A DNA stretch of 64,000 nucleotides, from NCBI GenBank assembly GCA_017983975.1, contig JAGOAL010000005.1, forward strand, positions 1 through 64,000. The letters are read 5' to 3'. Positions 35,431 to 45,623 of this stretch are shown piece by piece; the stretch's first letter is position 1, and every line of letters begins with the position of its first letter. The stretch comes from Flavobacterium sp. (GTDB taxonomy: Bacteria > Bacteroidota > Bacteroidia > Flavobacteriales > Flavobacteriaceae). Below the pieces are notes generated by a model, which saw only the letters and a program-made list of their open reading frames with translations, did not search any database and was not told the origin of the DNA. Made by a program: the position numbers and the translations under genes.

Positions 35431-35473
35431 TGAACATGCCCCAAATAGTGTCTAACTTTTTGGGGCATGTTCA
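35431..35473. mobile_element. 43-base palindrome, possible IS-end remnant or terminator
   Basis: Perfect 15-bp arms 35431-35445 and 35459-35473 (TGAACATGCCCCAAA) around 13 bases. It starts with TG and ends with CA, and the inner GTGTCTAACTTTTTGGGGC reads like the terminal sequence of an IS3-type element. It may be a collapsed insertion sequence. It also lies between two convergent genes, so it could act as a terminator. Confidence 0.45.
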
Positions 35474-35497
35474 ATAGACTGGCTTTTTTTATTGTTT

Positions 35498-36868
35498 TTA
35501 TGCGCTCAACAAATTCATAATTAAATTTGGGAACACTCCAATGATAATATTTAAAAGTATAGCCAAAACCGCTACAAAATAGTATACAAACGGTGTAGTT
35601 TGTTTTTCAGCGCCTTCTTTTGTGTACATGGCAATGATTAGTTTAAAATAATAACCCACACTAATGATCGAATTTAGTACACCTGCAATAACCACTATAA
35701 GATAACCCGATTCAATAGTTTGTGTAAATAAAGTAAACTTAGCAAAGAATCCAGAAAAAATAGGAATTCCTGCCATTGATAGTAATGAGGCAGTTAAAAT
35801 ACCTGCCATTAAAGGATTTGTTTTTCCTAGTCCGTTAAAATTAATGATGTCTTGGTTGTCTTTAGATCTAGTCACTAATATGATGACAGCAAAAGCAGCT
35901 ATTCCTGCTAAAGCATAAGCTGTAGTATAATAAAACAATGTTCCGGCAGCAGTAGAAAGACTTAGTAAAGCCATCAACATAAAACCAGCATGTGATATCC
36001 CCGAAAACGCTAACATTCTTTTTACGTTATTTTGGCGTAATGCCATAATATTTCCTACCGTCATGGATAGTATTGAAATAACTACAATAATAACTTCAAA
36101 AATATAAGGGATAGACGGTATCATGCCATGAATTAATTTATATAAAGTTGCCATTGCTACTACCTTAGCTAAAGTGCTCATGGTTGCTGTAGTTAAACTT
36201 GGCGAACCTTCATATACATCTGGCGCCCAAAAATGGAACGGCACTGCAGCAATTTTAAATAACATTCCAATGATAATTAAAGTCAAGCCAATAGGAAACC
36301 ATACAGGAATTCCTGCGCCTTCAGAAAGTTGATAAATTTCGGCAATGTCAAAATAACCCGTTGCGCCATAAATTAAGCAAATTCCAAATAATATAATTCC
36401 AGAAGCAAATGAACCCAATAAGAAATATTTCATACCGGCTTCATTACTTTTAACGTCCAATCGTTTGCTAGCAGCCAATACATATAACGAAATCGATAAA
36501 ATTTCAATTCCAATGAAGAACATCGCTAAGTTTCCAAAAGAAACCATTGCTACCGCACCGGCTAATAAAAATATTTTAATAGCAACATAATCAGACAATT
36601 TTGATTGATGTTCTTTATAATAATCACTACTTAATGCCACCAGAAAAATGGTTAAAACGATAAATAAACTAGAAAAACTTACCGAAAAACGATCCACAAT
36701 TACCATATTATTAAAGTGGGTACTCGGTAAATTATATTCAGAAATAGTAAGTCCTAATATTGCTATAAGCCCTAGTATTGCAACTGGGATTAATAGTTTT
36801 CTTAGGTTAAAAATTTCAGCGATAAGGCAAAAAACACCTAAACCTGATATGGCTAATATTGTATTCAT
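35498..36868 (-). CDS. nuoN: NADH-quinone oxidoreductase subunit N
   Basis: A 456-residue antiporter-like membrane subunit of complex I with about 14 helices. The conserved proton-channel segments are present, including a Lys-containing PFHFWAPDVYEGSPSLTTAT region and NNVKRMLAFSGISHAGFML. It is the last gene of the nuo operon; convergent with the SDR islet. Confidence 0.95.
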   Translation of the reverse strand: MNTILAISGLGVFCLIAEIFNLRKLLIPVAILGLIAILGLTISEYNLPSTHFNNMVIVDRFSVSFSSLFIVLTIFLVALSSDYYKEHQSKLSDYVAIKIFLLAGAVAMVSFGNLAMFFIGIEILSISLYVLAASKRLDVKSNEAGMKYFLLGSFASGIILFGICLIYGATGYFDIAEIYQLSEGAGIPVWFPIGLTLIIIGMLFKIAAVPFHFWAPDVYEGSPSLTTATMSTLAKVVAMATLYKLIHGMIPSIPYIFEVIIVVISILSMTVGNIMALRQNNVKRMLAFSGISHAGFMLMALLSLSTAAGTLFYYTTAYALAGIAAFAVIILVTRSKDNQDIINFNGLGKTNPLMAGILTASLLSMAGIPIFSGFFAKFTLFTQTIESGYLIVVIAGVLNSIISVGYYFKLIIAMYTKEGAEKQTTPFVYYFVAVLAILLNIIIGVFPNLIMNLLSA

Positions 36869-36877
36869 TTTTAGGAC

Positions 36878-38320
36878 TTATTTTAGTCTGTTAATAGTAA
36901 AGAAAATATCGTTTAAGCTTGGATTAATCAAATCATTGATTGGTTTTGGATACAATCCGAAAAATAATAATAATGCAATAATGAGTACAAAAGTTATTGT
37001 TTCATAAATCGTTACCTCTTTAAAAATACTTGCATTTGTTTCGCCAAGCATTACGTTTTGAAACATTTTAAGCATATAGTAAGCGCCTAGAATAATGGTC
37101 AATCCACCAAAAACAGCTAACCAAATGTTCACTTGACTTAAACTATATAATACAGTAAATTCTCCTACAAAATTATAAGTTCCGGGTAAAGCAACCGATG
37201 CCAATACCAAAATCATAAACAATGAGGTAAATTTTGGTGCTTGTGAACGAATTCCGCCTAATTCACTAATTGTTCTTGTATTGTATCTTCTATAAATGAT
37301 TTCTGCGGCAAAGAATAAACCAACGATTACAAATCCATGGGCAATCATTTGATGAACTGCACCACTTAGTCCGTCTAGTGTTAATGTATAACATCCTGCA
37401 GCAATTAATCCTACGTGTGCTAATGATGAGTAAGCCAATAATTTTTTCAAGTCTTTTTGACGAAGTGCTACAATTGATCCGTAGATGACACCTGCAATAC
37501 TTAACCCGATTAAAATAGGCATGTATTGTTTTGCAGCTTGAGGCGCAATAGGTAATTGCCAACGAATAATGCTATACAATCCCATTTTAAGCATGATTCC
37601 TGATAACAACATGGTTCCCACATTTGGCGCTTTTTGGTACACTTTTGCCTGCCAAGTATGAAACGGAATAATTGGAATTTTAATCGCGTAAGCTAAAAAG
37701 AACGCAAAGAAAATCCAAAACTGCTCTTGAGTCGATAAGTTTAGATTATATAAATCTTGTAGTAAAAAACTACCTGCTTTGGTATATAAATAAGCAAATG
37801 CCACTAACATAAATAGCGAACCTGCCAATGTGTATATGAAAAATTTTAGAACCGCTTTTTTACGTTTTTCTGCATCTCCATTTCCCCAAATTAAGGCAAT
37901 AAAATAAATAGGGATCAACGCTAATTCCCAAAATACATAATATAATAATCCGTCTGCTGCTAAAAAAGTTCCCGTCATAGCAAAAGCCATGAAAAGTACT
38001 AAAGCATAGAAATTTTTAGCATTTGTTACTGTGGTTCCAAATGAAGAAAATATAATTAAAGGTGTCAAAATAGTAGTTAAAAGCACCATGGCTAATGATA
38101 AACCATCAGCATACAGTGCAATACTTACTTTAGGTAACGTAATCCATCCGTGTAAAATACCAACATTGCCACCATTAACAAATAAATAGAGAACATTTAA
38201 TGAAATTACCAATGCGCCTAAACTGAAGAGTAAAGCCACTTTTGAAGCCAATTTATCTCCTGAGAAATAGGTTACAACAGCACCAATTAAAAGAGAAAGT
38301 AATAGTATAGATACATCCAT
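36878..38320 (-). CDS. nuoM: NADH-quinone oxidoreductase subunit M
   Basis: A 480-residue antiporter-like subunit. It shows the family FWELALIPIYFIALIWG (Glu of the proton path), IPFHTWQAKVYQKAP and LKKLLAYSSLAHVG. The ATG at 38320 (MDVSILLLS) is preferred to a TTG 21 bases upstream that would overlap nuoL. One of three subunits thought to pump protons. Confidence 0.95.
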   Translation of the reverse strand: MDVSILLLSLLIGAVVTYFSGDKLASKVALLFSLGALVISLNVLYLFVNGGNVGILHGWITLPKVSIALYADGLSLAMVLLTTILTPLIIFSSFGTTVTNAKNFYALVLFMAFAMTGTFLAADGLLYYVFWELALIPIYFIALIWGNGDAEKRKKAVLKFFIYTLAGSLFMLVAFAYLYTKAGSFLLQDLYNLNLSTQEQFWIFFAFFLAYAIKIPIIPFHTWQAKVYQKAPNVGTMLLSGIMLKMGLYSIIRWQLPIAPQAAKQYMPILIGLSIAGVIYGSIVALRQKDLKKLLAYSSLAHVGLIAAGCYTLTLDGLSGAVHQMIAHGFVIVGLFFAAEIIYRRYNTRTISELGGIRSQAPKFTSLFMILVLASVALPGTYNFVGEFTVLYSLSQVNIWLAVFGGLTIILGAYYMLKMFQNVMLGETNASIFKEVTIYETITFVLIIALLLFFGLYPKPINDLINPSLNDIFFTINRLK

Positions 38321-38330
38321 TGTGATAAAA

Positions 38331-40208
38331 TTATTGAGCAATAAATAAATAAATAATTAGGGCACAAATTCCTAAAACAAACATAAAGAGATACAATCCT
38401 ATGTTTCCATTTTGTAATTTTTTTCCTTGTGTACCTAGTGCGTTTGCAGCCGATCCAAAACTAAATACCAATTTAGAAAGTTGCGGTTCAATTGTTTTTC
38501 TACTGAAATTTGAAATGGCATTTATCGGTGCAACAATTAAAGCAGTGTAAATTTCGTCTACATAATATTTGTTGTAAATGACTTTGTTGAATCCTACAAT
38601 TGCTTCATCTTCTTTTGGAACAAAACCTTGTTTTAAGTATTTGCTATAAGCCCAAAGAATTCCAACAACAGCTCCAGCTAAAGCAACACCCATCAACATA
38701 AATTCATGAGTTCCAAGAACGTGTGCGTGATGTTTTGTTGCCAAAATAGGTTCTAAGTAATGGTTTAACCAAAAACTACCTGGTAGATTAATTGCTCCGC
38801 CAATAGCGGCTAAAACAGCTAAAATTACCAATGGAATTGTGATTAATTTTGGACTTTCGTGTAAATGATGTTTTTGTTCTTCGGTTCCTCTAAAAGTTCT
38901 AAAGAAAGTTAAGTACATCAATCTAAACATATAGAAAGCGGTCATGATAGAAGCAATAGAAGCCACAACCCATATTACTTTGTTATGTTCAAATGCGGTT
39001 AATAAAATTTCGTCTTTCGACCAAAATCCAGCAAATGGAAATATTCCAGCAATGGCTAAAGTTGAAATCATCATCGTCCAAAAGGTAATTGGCATTACTT
39101 TGCGTAAACCACCCATTTTTCGCATGTCTTGTTCACCATGTAAAGCATGAATTACCGATCCTGAACCTAAGAATAAACAAGCTTTAAAGAACGCGTGTGT
39201 AATTACGTGGAAAACGGCAACCGTGTAAGCGCCCATTCCTAAGGCTAAAAACATTAATCCCAATTGCGAAACGGTTGAATAAGCCAATACTTTTTTGATG
39301 TCATTTTGTAGTAATCCGATAGAAGCAGCTACTAATGCAGTAATAGCTCCTATAATGGCAATAATATTTTGAATTTCAGGCGTTAAATCAAATAAGAAAT
39401 TCATTCGAGTGATCATGAAAATACCAGCCGTTACCATGGTTGCAGCGTGAATTAAAGCCGAAACTGGTGTTGGTCCTGCCATCGCATCGGGTAACCAAGT
39501 ATATAATGGTAATTGCGCCGATTTACCGGTTGCTCCAATGAATAAACATAGCGCTGCAATTCCCAGTGTGGTAGTATTTACTTGACCAGTTGCAATTGCG
39601 GTTTGAATTTCGGAATAATTTAAAGTCGAAAATTTAGAAGCAAGCATGAAGATACCAATTAAAAACCCTAAGTCACCAATTCGGTTCATGATGAAAGCTT
39701 TTTTTGCGGCATCATTATACGCTTGATTTTTATACCAAAATCCAATCAATAAATACGAACACAATCCAACGCCTTCCCATCCGATGAACATTACTAATAA
39801 GTTATTTCCGATGACTAACGTAATCATAAAGAATACGAATAGATTTAAATAGGCGAAAAATTTAGGCATGTTTTCATCATCGTGCATATAACTGATCGAA
39901 TAGATGTGAATTAACGATCCAATACCCGTTACAAAAAGTAACCAAAGTAATGATAATTGATCTAACACAATTCCGAAATCAATTTTTAAATTTCCAATAG
40001 AAATCCAATCAAATAATGAAATTTCAATGGCTTTTCCTGTCTGAAGGAGTTGTGAAAAAAAGCAAAGGGTTAGTAAAAAAGAAAATACAACGGTTAATGT
40101 TCCCACCACGCCTGCAATTCCTTTGCTAATTTTATTTCCAAAGAATATATTGAAAAGAAACCCAACAAATGGAGATAAAAGTAATAGTAAAGCTAAATTT
40201 GTGTCCAT
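38331..40208 (-). CDS. nuoL: NADH-quinone oxidoreductase subunit L
   Basis: A 625-residue antiporter-like subunit, the largest membrane subunit. Features: FIGWEGVGLCSYLLIGFWY, LPLYTWLPDAMAGPTPVSAL then IHAATMVTAG, NDIKKVLAYSTVSQLG, and a C-terminal extension including the lateral helix. Length is normal. Confidence 0.97.
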   Translation of the reverse strand: MDTNLALLLLLSPFVGFLFNIFFGNKISKGIAGVVGTLTVVFSFLLTLCFFSQLLQTGKAIEISLFDWISIGNLKIDFGIVLDQLSLLWLLFVTGIGSLIHIYSISYMHDDENMPKFFAYLNLFVFFMITLVIGNNLLVMFIGWEGVGLCSYLLIGFWYKNQAYNDAAKKAFIMNRIGDLGFLIGIFMLASKFSTLNYSEIQTAIATGQVNTTTLGIAALCLFIGATGKSAQLPLYTWLPDAMAGPTPVSALIHAATMVTAGIFMITRMNFLFDLTPEIQNIIAIIGAITALVAASIGLLQNDIKKVLAYSTVSQLGLMFLALGMGAYTVAVFHVITHAFFKACLFLGSGSVIHALHGEQDMRKMGGLRKVMPITFWTMMISTLAIAGIFPFAGFWSKDEILLTAFEHNKVIWVVASIASIMTAFYMFRLMYLTFFRTFRGTEEQKHHLHESPKLITIPLVILAVLAAIGGAINLPGSFWLNHYLEPILATKHHAHVLGTHEFMLMGVALAGAVVGILWAYSKYLKQGFVPKEDEAIVGFNKVIYNKYYVDEIYTALIVAPINAISNFSRKTIEPQLSKLVFSFGSAANALGTQGKKLQNGNIGLYLFMFVLGICALIIYLFIAQ

Positions 40209-40215
40209 GTTTAGA

Positions 40216-40536
40216 TTATCCTTTTAAATTTTTTAAATTATCAATGTCTATTGATCCTAAATTACGGTAAACCGATACCAGAATGGCTAATCCTACCGCT
40301 ACTTCAGCAGCAGCTACCGCCATAGAGAAAAATACAAAAACTTGTCCTTCGGCATCTTGATGATAGGTTGAAAAAGCTACAAACAATAAGTTTACTGCAT
40401 TTAGCATTATTTCAATAGACATAAATACTATAATTGCGTTTCGGCGGTATAACACACCAAAAACACCAATGCAAAAAAGAAGTACCGATAAGAAAATATA
40501 ATTTTCAATACCGATTTGATTTAATATATTACTCAT
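40216..40536 (-). CDS. nuoK: NADH-quinone oxidoreductase subunit K
   Basis: A 106-residue protein with three membrane helices and the conserved Glu residues in [19 protein letters not shown] and [16 protein letters not shown]. It overlaps nuoJ by 8 bases. Confidence 0.95.
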   Translation of the reverse strand: MSNILNQIGIENYIFLSVLLFCIGVFGVLYRRNAIIVFMSIEIMLNAVNLLFVAFSTYHQDAEGQVFVFFSMAVAAAEVAVGLAILVSVYRNLGSIDIDNLKNLKG

Positions 40537-41041
40537 TGTTTTTTTCTTTTTTAGTCAATAATACCGTTCCAATCATCGCTACTAATAATAAAATAGAGAT
40601 AAATTCAAACGGGAACATATATTCGTTTAACAATACTTTTCCTAATACTTTGATCGATTGAAAATCTTCACCACTGGTATCATAACCTGTCATTATGGTT
40701 TTCGAATTGATGAAAATGGTGATGAAAACAATACTCATAATTAGGAAAACAATTAATGCTCCAATTCTTGTAATTCTTGGTTTGTGCACTTCGTCTTCTT
40801 TGTTTAAATTCATCAACATGATGGTGAATAAAAACAAGACCATAATGGCACCAGAATAAACAATAATATGAACTAAGGCTAAGAATTGCGCATTAAATAA
40901 TAGGTAATGTCCTGCAATTGAAAAAAAGCACAACACTAAATAGATTGCACTATGGATTGGGTTTCTGCTGTAAATAGTCAAAAACGCTGTGGCTAAAGTA
41001 ATGGCCGCTAAAAAATAAAATATAATTACTATCGTTGACAT
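40529..41041 (-). CDS. nuoJ: NADH-quinone oxidoreductase subunit J
   Basis: A 170-residue protein with five membrane helices. The usual N-terminal pattern [20 protein letters not shown] and [20 protein letters not shown] are present. It abuts nuoI and overlaps nuoK. Confidence 0.95.
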   Translation of the reverse strand: MSTIVIIFYFLAAITLATAFLTIYSRNPIHSAIYLVLCFFSIAGHYLLFNAQFLALVHIIVYSGAIMVLFLFTIMLMNLNKEDEVHKPRITRIGALIVFLIMSIVFITIFINSKTIMTGYDTSGEDFQSIKVLGKVLLNEYMFPFEFISILLLVAMIGTVLLTKKEKNNE

Positions 41042-41593
41042 TTAGTTTGCGTTATTAAGTTGAGCATTTTTCATTGCCATTTCTAAAGGCATTACTAATT
41101 TATCTTTCCCAAAGATGAAATCTTCGCGGTCATAATTAGCAGGAACTAACTCTTTTGAAAGTGTTAAATAGATAGCGTCTTTTGGACAAGCTTCTTCACA
41201 TAATCCACAAAAAATACAACGCAACATGTTGATTTCGTAGATTTCTGCGTATTTTTCTTCACGATATAAGTGTTCTTCTCCTTTTTTACGCTCGGCAGCT
41301 TTCATGGTAATCGCTTCTGCAGGGCAAGATAACGCACACAAACCACAAGCCGTACAGTTTTCTCTACCTTGCTCATCGCGTTTTAACATGTGCTGTCCTC
41401 TATATACCGGACTAAATTCTCTTACTTGTTCAGGATATTGTACGGTTACTTTTTTACGAAATAAGTGTTTGATCGTAATAATTAATCCTTTTACGATGGC
41501 CACTAAATATAATCGTTCCCAAAGCGTCATTTCTTTGTGAGAAACTTCTTTTTTTCTTCCCGAAAGGGATATATTTTGTATTGCTGTTGACAT
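41042..41593 (-). CDS. nuoI: NADH-quinone oxidoreductase subunit I
   Basis: A 183-residue peripheral-arm subunit with two [4Fe-4S] ferredoxin motifs: CTACGLCALSCP and CIFCGLCEEACP. They carry electrons toward the quinone site. N-terminal amphipathic helices attach it to the membrane arm. Confidence 0.97.
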   Translation of the reverse strand: MSTAIQNISLSGRKKEVSHKEMTLWERLYLVAIVKGLIITIKHLFRKKVTVQYPEQVREFSPVYRGQHMLKRDEQGRENCTACGLCALSCPAEAITMKAAERKKGEEHLYREEKYAEIYEINMLRCIFCGLCEEACPKDAIYLTLSKELVPANYDREDFIFGKDKLVMPLEMAMKNAQLNNAN

Positions 41594-41601
41594 ACTATCT
41601 T

Positions 41602-42633
41602 TTATTTAAAAGCTAAAATGCAAATTCCTGTGATGATAATATTTAGGATCGAAAGCGGAATTAAAATGCGCCATCCTAAATTCATTAATTGATCGTATCT
41701 AAAACGAGGGATAGTCCATCTTACCCACATGATAAAAAAGATGAATCCACATATTTTGATGAATAAAGCTACAATTCCTAAGACATTTGCTACATTTACT
41801 CCTACATTATCAATCATCCATTGCATTCCAGGATAATTGTATCCTCCAAAAAACAAAACGGATAAAATAGCTGAAGAAATAAACATATTGGCATATTCAG
41901 CAAATAAATAAAACCCCATTTTCATCGAAGAATATTCGGTATGATACCCTCCAATTAATTCACTTTCACATTCTGCAAGGTCAAAAGGTGTTCTGTTTAA
42001 TTCGGCAAAAGCACAAATTAAGAAGATTAAAAATGAAACGGGTTGGTAAAATACATTCCAATCCATTCCGCTTTGTTGTATTGAAATTTCTTTCAAACTC
42101 AAAGTTCCGGTCATCATTAATAAGGCTATCATTGATAATCCCATGGCAATTTCATACGAAACCATTTGAGAAGCAGCACGAACGGCTCCCATCAACGAAA
42201 ACTTATTATTTGAAGCCCATCCACCAATCATAATTCCGTAAACACCAACAGAAACTACTCCAAAAATATAGAGTAACGAAACGTCAATATCGGTAGCTTG
42301 TAAAATAACATCTCTACCAAAGATATGCAAACGATCGCCCCAAGGAATTACTGCGCTGGTCATTAATGCCGTACTCATAGCAATGGCTGGACCTACAATG
42401 AATAAAAATCGGTTGGGAGTATTTGGAAAAAATTCTTCTTTTGAAAATAATTTTAATCCGTCGGCAAGGGGTTGTAATAAACCAAATTTTCCAGCACGGT
42501 TAGGACCAATACGATCCTGCAAAAATGCTGCTACTTTACGTTCGGCATACGTCGAATACATCGCCATAATCATCGTAATTGCAAAAACAGTTACAATTAC
42601 AACACTTTTTTCTATGATAAAAGCACTATCCAT
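41602..42633 (-). CDS. nuoH: NADH-quinone oxidoreductase subunit H
   Basis: A 343-residue membrane subunit that forms part of the quinone chamber. Conserved: ERKVAAFLQDRIGPNRAGKF, then GLLQPLADGLKL, and ICAFAELNRTPFDLAECESE then LIGGYHTEYS. The start at 42633 (MDSAFIIEKS) fits the family better than ATG 42645, which would extend the overlap with nuoG from 8 to 20 bases. Confidence 0.95.
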   Translation of the reverse strand: MDSAFIIEKSVVIVTVFAITMIMAMYSTYAERKVAAFLQDRIGPNRAGKFGLLQPLADGLKLFSKEEFFPNTPNRFLFIVGPAIAMSTALMTSAVIPWGDRLHIFGRDVILQATDIDVSLLYIFGVVSVGVYGIMIGGWASNNKFSLMGAVRAASQMVSYEIAMGLSMIALLMMTGTLSLKEISIQQSGMDWNVFYQPVSFLIFLICAFAELNRTPFDLAECESELIGGYHTEYSSMKMGFYLFAEYANMFISSAILSVLFFGGYNYPGMQWMIDNVGVNVANVLGIVALFIKICGFIFFIMWVRWTIPRFRYDQLMNLGWRILIPLSILNIIITGICILAFK

Positions 42634-43675
42634 TATTTTTATCATTAATTAAATTACCATCAATTTTTTCATTATAATCAATGTCAGACATACTGATTTT
42701 TTTACGATCAATTGTTCTACCTTTTAAAATATGTTCTTCGGTTTCAATCACCACGTTTTCCATATCACGGGTGTAGTTGTTTTGATTGATTACCGAGTCT
42801 TTTTCAAATTTTCTTGGCCCTTCAATAACCCAATCTTCAACATTTTTGTGATCAAAACGGCAGCTGTTGCAGATGAATTCTTCAACTTCATGATACTCGT
42901 CTTTACGACCTGTTACCCTTTGAATTTCGTTACCAAACATCCAAACAGTTGTTTTACCACAACAAGTAGTACATTCTCTATGCGCATTGTAAGGTTTGTT
43001 GAACCAAACTCTCGATTTGAATCGGAAAGTTTTATCGGTCAAGGCGCCTACCGGACATACATCAATCATGTTTCCTGAAAACTCATTGTCGATAGCTTTT
43101 GAAATGCAGGTTGAAATATTAGCATGGTCACCTCGATCCATAACACCATGAACACGATTATCCGTCAATTGATCAGCCACTTGCACACAACGTTGGCATA
43201 AAATACAACGGTTCATGTGTAATTGAATATTCGGACCAATATCTTCGGGTTCAAAGGTTCTTTTTTCTTCTATGAAACGGGTTTGCGATTTTCCGTGTTC
43301 AAAGCTTAAATTTTGTAAATCACATTCTCCAGCTTGATCACAAACAGGGCAATCTAGTGGGTGATTGATTAATAAAAATTCGGTTACCGATTTTCTAGCT
43401 TCTGTAACTCTATCTGAGTTTTTGCTATTCACTTCCATTCCATCCATACAACCTGTAACACATGAGGCTACTAGTTTTGGCATTGGTCTTGGATCGGCTT
43501 CGCTACCTTTTGAAACTTCTACTAAACAACAACGACATTTACCGCCACTTCCCTTTAGTTTTGAATAATAACACATGGCTGGCGGAACACTTTCTCCTCC
43601 AATCATACGAGCAGCTTGCAGGATGGTTGTTCCTGGTTCTACTTCTACACTTTGACCGTCTATTGTTACTTTCAT
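42626..43675 (-). CDS. nuoG: NADH-quinone oxidoreductase subunit G, short form
   Basis: A 349-residue iron-sulfur subunit. The N-terminal [2Fe-2S] site uses Cys35, Cys47, Cys50 and Cys72. A His-Cys3 site follows in HPLDCPVCDQAGECDLQ, and a 4Fe-4S domain in CILCQRCVQV and VCPVGAL. It is far shorter than E. coli NuoG (about 900) because the molybdopterin-oxidoreductase-like half is absent. There is no frameshift or remnant: nuoH starts at its end. Short NuoG proteins are normal in this phylum. Confidence 0.93.
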   Translation of the reverse strand: MKVTIDGQSVEVEPGTTILQAARMIGGESVPPAMCYYSKLKGSGGKCRCCLVEVSKGSEADPRPMPKLVASCVTGCMDGMEVNSKNSDRVTEARKSVTEFLLINHPLDCPVCDQAGECDLQNLSFEHGKSQTRFIEEKRTFEPEDIGPNIQLHMNRCILCQRCVQVADQLTDNRVHGVMDRGDHANISTCISKAIDNEFSGNMIDVCPVGALTDKTFRFKSRVWFNKPYNAHRECTTCCGKTTVWMFGNEIQRVTGRKDEYHEVEEFICNSCRFDHKNVEDWVIEGPRKFEKDSVINQNNYTRDMENVVIETEEHILKGRTIDRKKISMSDIDYNEKIDGNLINDKNNG

Positions 43676-43726
43676 ATTATTGTCTTTCTATCGAAAAATA
43701 AATATATTTTACTATTGACTTATTCT

Positions 43727-45085
43727 TTATTTTGTTACCAAATGTTTTACCTTTTCAAAAGGTTCTGCAACAAAGTGGTTTCTGTTTTTTACTTTTTCTG
43801 GGAATCTTACGTGGTATTCAAATTCTTCTCTAAAGTGACGAATAGCCGCAGCTACTGGCCAAGAAGCAGCATCTCCTAATGGACAGATGGTGTTTCCTTC
43901 AATTTTAGATTGAATACTCCATAATAATTCGATATCTTCTTCACGTCCGTGACCGTTTTCAATGCGGTGCAATACTTTTTCTAACCAACCCGTTCCTTCA
44001 CGACATGGCGTACATTGACCACACGATTCATGATGATAAAAACGAGAGAAATTCCAAGTGTTTCTAACAATACAAGTGGTATCATTATAAACTATAAATC
44101 CTCCTGAACCCAACATCGATCCTGTTGCAAAACCACCATCCGATAACGATTCATAAGTCATTAAACGATCAGTTCCAGCGGCTGTTTTGTAAATCAAATG
44201 CGCCGGTAATATAGGTACAGATGATCCTCCAGGAACTAATGCTTTTAATGGTCGATCGTCTATCATTCCACCACAATATTCATCCGAATTGATGAATTCA
44301 TCAACAGAAACACCCAATTCAATTTCATAAACCCCCGGGTTTTTAATGTGCCCTGAAGCCGAAATTAACTTAGTTCCAGTTGAACGTTCTATTCCTATTT
44401 TAGCATATTCTGCACCAGAATTCATTACAATCCACGGCACAGCAGCTATTGATTCTACATTATTTACTACGGTAGGATTTTGCCATAATCCGCTAATTGC
44501 CGGGAAAGGCGGTTTAATACGAGGATTACCTCTTTTTCCTTCAAGCGATTCGATAAGGGCTGTTTCTTCTCCACAGATATAAGCTCCGGCACCACAATGA
44601 ACATATAAGTCCAAGTCATAACCCGATCCCATAATATTTTTTCCTAACCATCCTGCTGCTTTGGCTTCGTTGATGGCTCTTTCTAAAATTTTATATACCC
44701 ACATATATTCTCCACGAATATAGATGTAAGATAAGTTGGCTCCCAACGCAAAACTAGAGGTAATCATTCCTTCTATTAATAGGTGAGGAATGTGCTCCAT
44801 TAAATAGCGGTCTTTAAAAGTACCTGGTTCAGATTCGTCAGCATTACAAACCAAATGACGAGGTTTTCCCGATTTTTTATCGATAAAACTCCATTTCATT
44901 CCTACAGGGAAACCTGCCCCACCACGACCACGTATACCAGAAGTTTTTACTTCTTCGGTAACTTCATCGGGAGTCATTGTTTTTAATGCTTTTTCCACTG
45001 AGGCATAACCACCATTTTGGCGGTACACTTCATAGGTTTTGATACCTGGAATATTTATTTTATCTAATAATATTTTTTTTCCCAT
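43727..45085 (-). CDS. nuoF: NADH-quinone oxidoreductase subunit F
   Basis: A 452-residue NADH-oxidising subunit. NADH/FMN site GIRGRGGAGFPVGMKW, FMN-binding GAYICGEETALIESLEG, and the [4Fe-4S] site ESCGQCTPCREGT plus TICPLGDA. It accepts hydride from NADH at the tip of the peripheral arm, with NuoE. Confidence 0.97.
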   Translation of the reverse strand: MGKKILLDKINIPGIKTYEVYRQNGGYASVEKALKTMTPDEVTEEVKTSGIRGRGGAGFPVGMKWSFIDKKSGKPRHLVCNADESEPGTFKDRYLMEHIPHLLIEGMITSSFALGANLSYIYIRGEYMWVYKILERAINEAKAAGWLGKNIMGSGYDLDLYVHCGAGAYICGEETALIESLEGKRGNPRIKPPFPAISGLWQNPTVVNNVESIAAVPWIVMNSGAEYAKIGIERSTGTKLISASGHIKNPGVYEIELGVSVDEFINSDEYCGGMIDDRPLKALVPGGSSVPILPAHLIYKTAAGTDRLMTYESLSDGGFATGSMLGSGGFIVYNDTTCIVRNTWNFSRFYHHESCGQCTPCREGTGWLEKVLHRIENGHGREEDIELLWSIQSKIEGNTICPLGDAASWPVAAAIRHFREEFEYHVRFPEKVKNRNHFVAEPFEKVKHLVTK

Positions 45086-45089
45086 GGCA

Positions 45090-45620
45090 CTATTTATCGT
45101 GTAATGTTATTTTTCCAGCTTTACAATCTTCTATCAATTGGTCAAACGTTTCTTTGGAAAGTTTTTCGTGGTAAAAATCTCCTAATTGAAGCATTGGTGC
45201 ATAACCGCATGCTCCTAAACATTCTACACCCACTACTTGAAACATTCCATCGGCAGAAATATCACCTAAGTTAGCACCAATTTTTTCACACGCATATTCC
45301 ATTAAATCTTCTACACCTCTTGTTGCACAACAAGCTGTTCGGCAAAATTCGAACATATATTTTGCAATAGGTTTTTGATTAAACATCGTATAAAAAGAAA
45401 CTACTTCATATACTTCAACGGGTTTAATGTGTAAAATTTCGGCAACTTTATCTTGAAGTTCAAAACTCAACCAGTTATCGTGCGCATCTTGCACTTCATG
45501 AAGTACAGGAAGTAAAGCCGATTTTCTTTTATCTTCTGGATAATGACTAATTAACTCATTGATACGATTCATCAATGCTTCGGTCATATTTATTTCTTGT
45601 TTGTATTGCGTTCTTTCCAT
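45090..45620 (-). CDS. nuoE: NADH-quinone oxidoreductase subunit E
   Basis: A 176-residue thioredoxin-like [2Fe-2S] subunit. Cys ligands lie in FEFCRTACCATRG and GVECLGACGYAPML. An internal ATG at 45587 (MTEALMNRINEL) is a possible alternative start. It sits between nuoD and nuoF with 3-4 base gaps. Confidence 0.95.
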   Translation of the reverse strand: MERTQYKQEINMTEALMNRINELISHYPEDKRKSALLPVLHEVQDAHDNWLSFELQDKVAEILHIKPVEVYEVVSFYTMFNQKPIAKYMFEFCRTACCATRGVEDLMEYACEKIGANLGDISADGMFQVVGVECLGACGYAPMLQLGDFYHEKLSKETFDQLIEDCKAGKITLHDK

Positions 45621-45623
45621 AAT

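Noticed and set aside
42626..43675. nuoG considered as a truncated pseudogene
   Set aside because: All iron-sulfur ligands are intact, the frame closes normally and nuoH overlaps its end, so it is a natural short form.
43616..43879. 87-codon plus-strand ORF across the nuoG/nuoF junction
   Set aside because: Antisense to two solid complex I genes; aromatic-rich noise.
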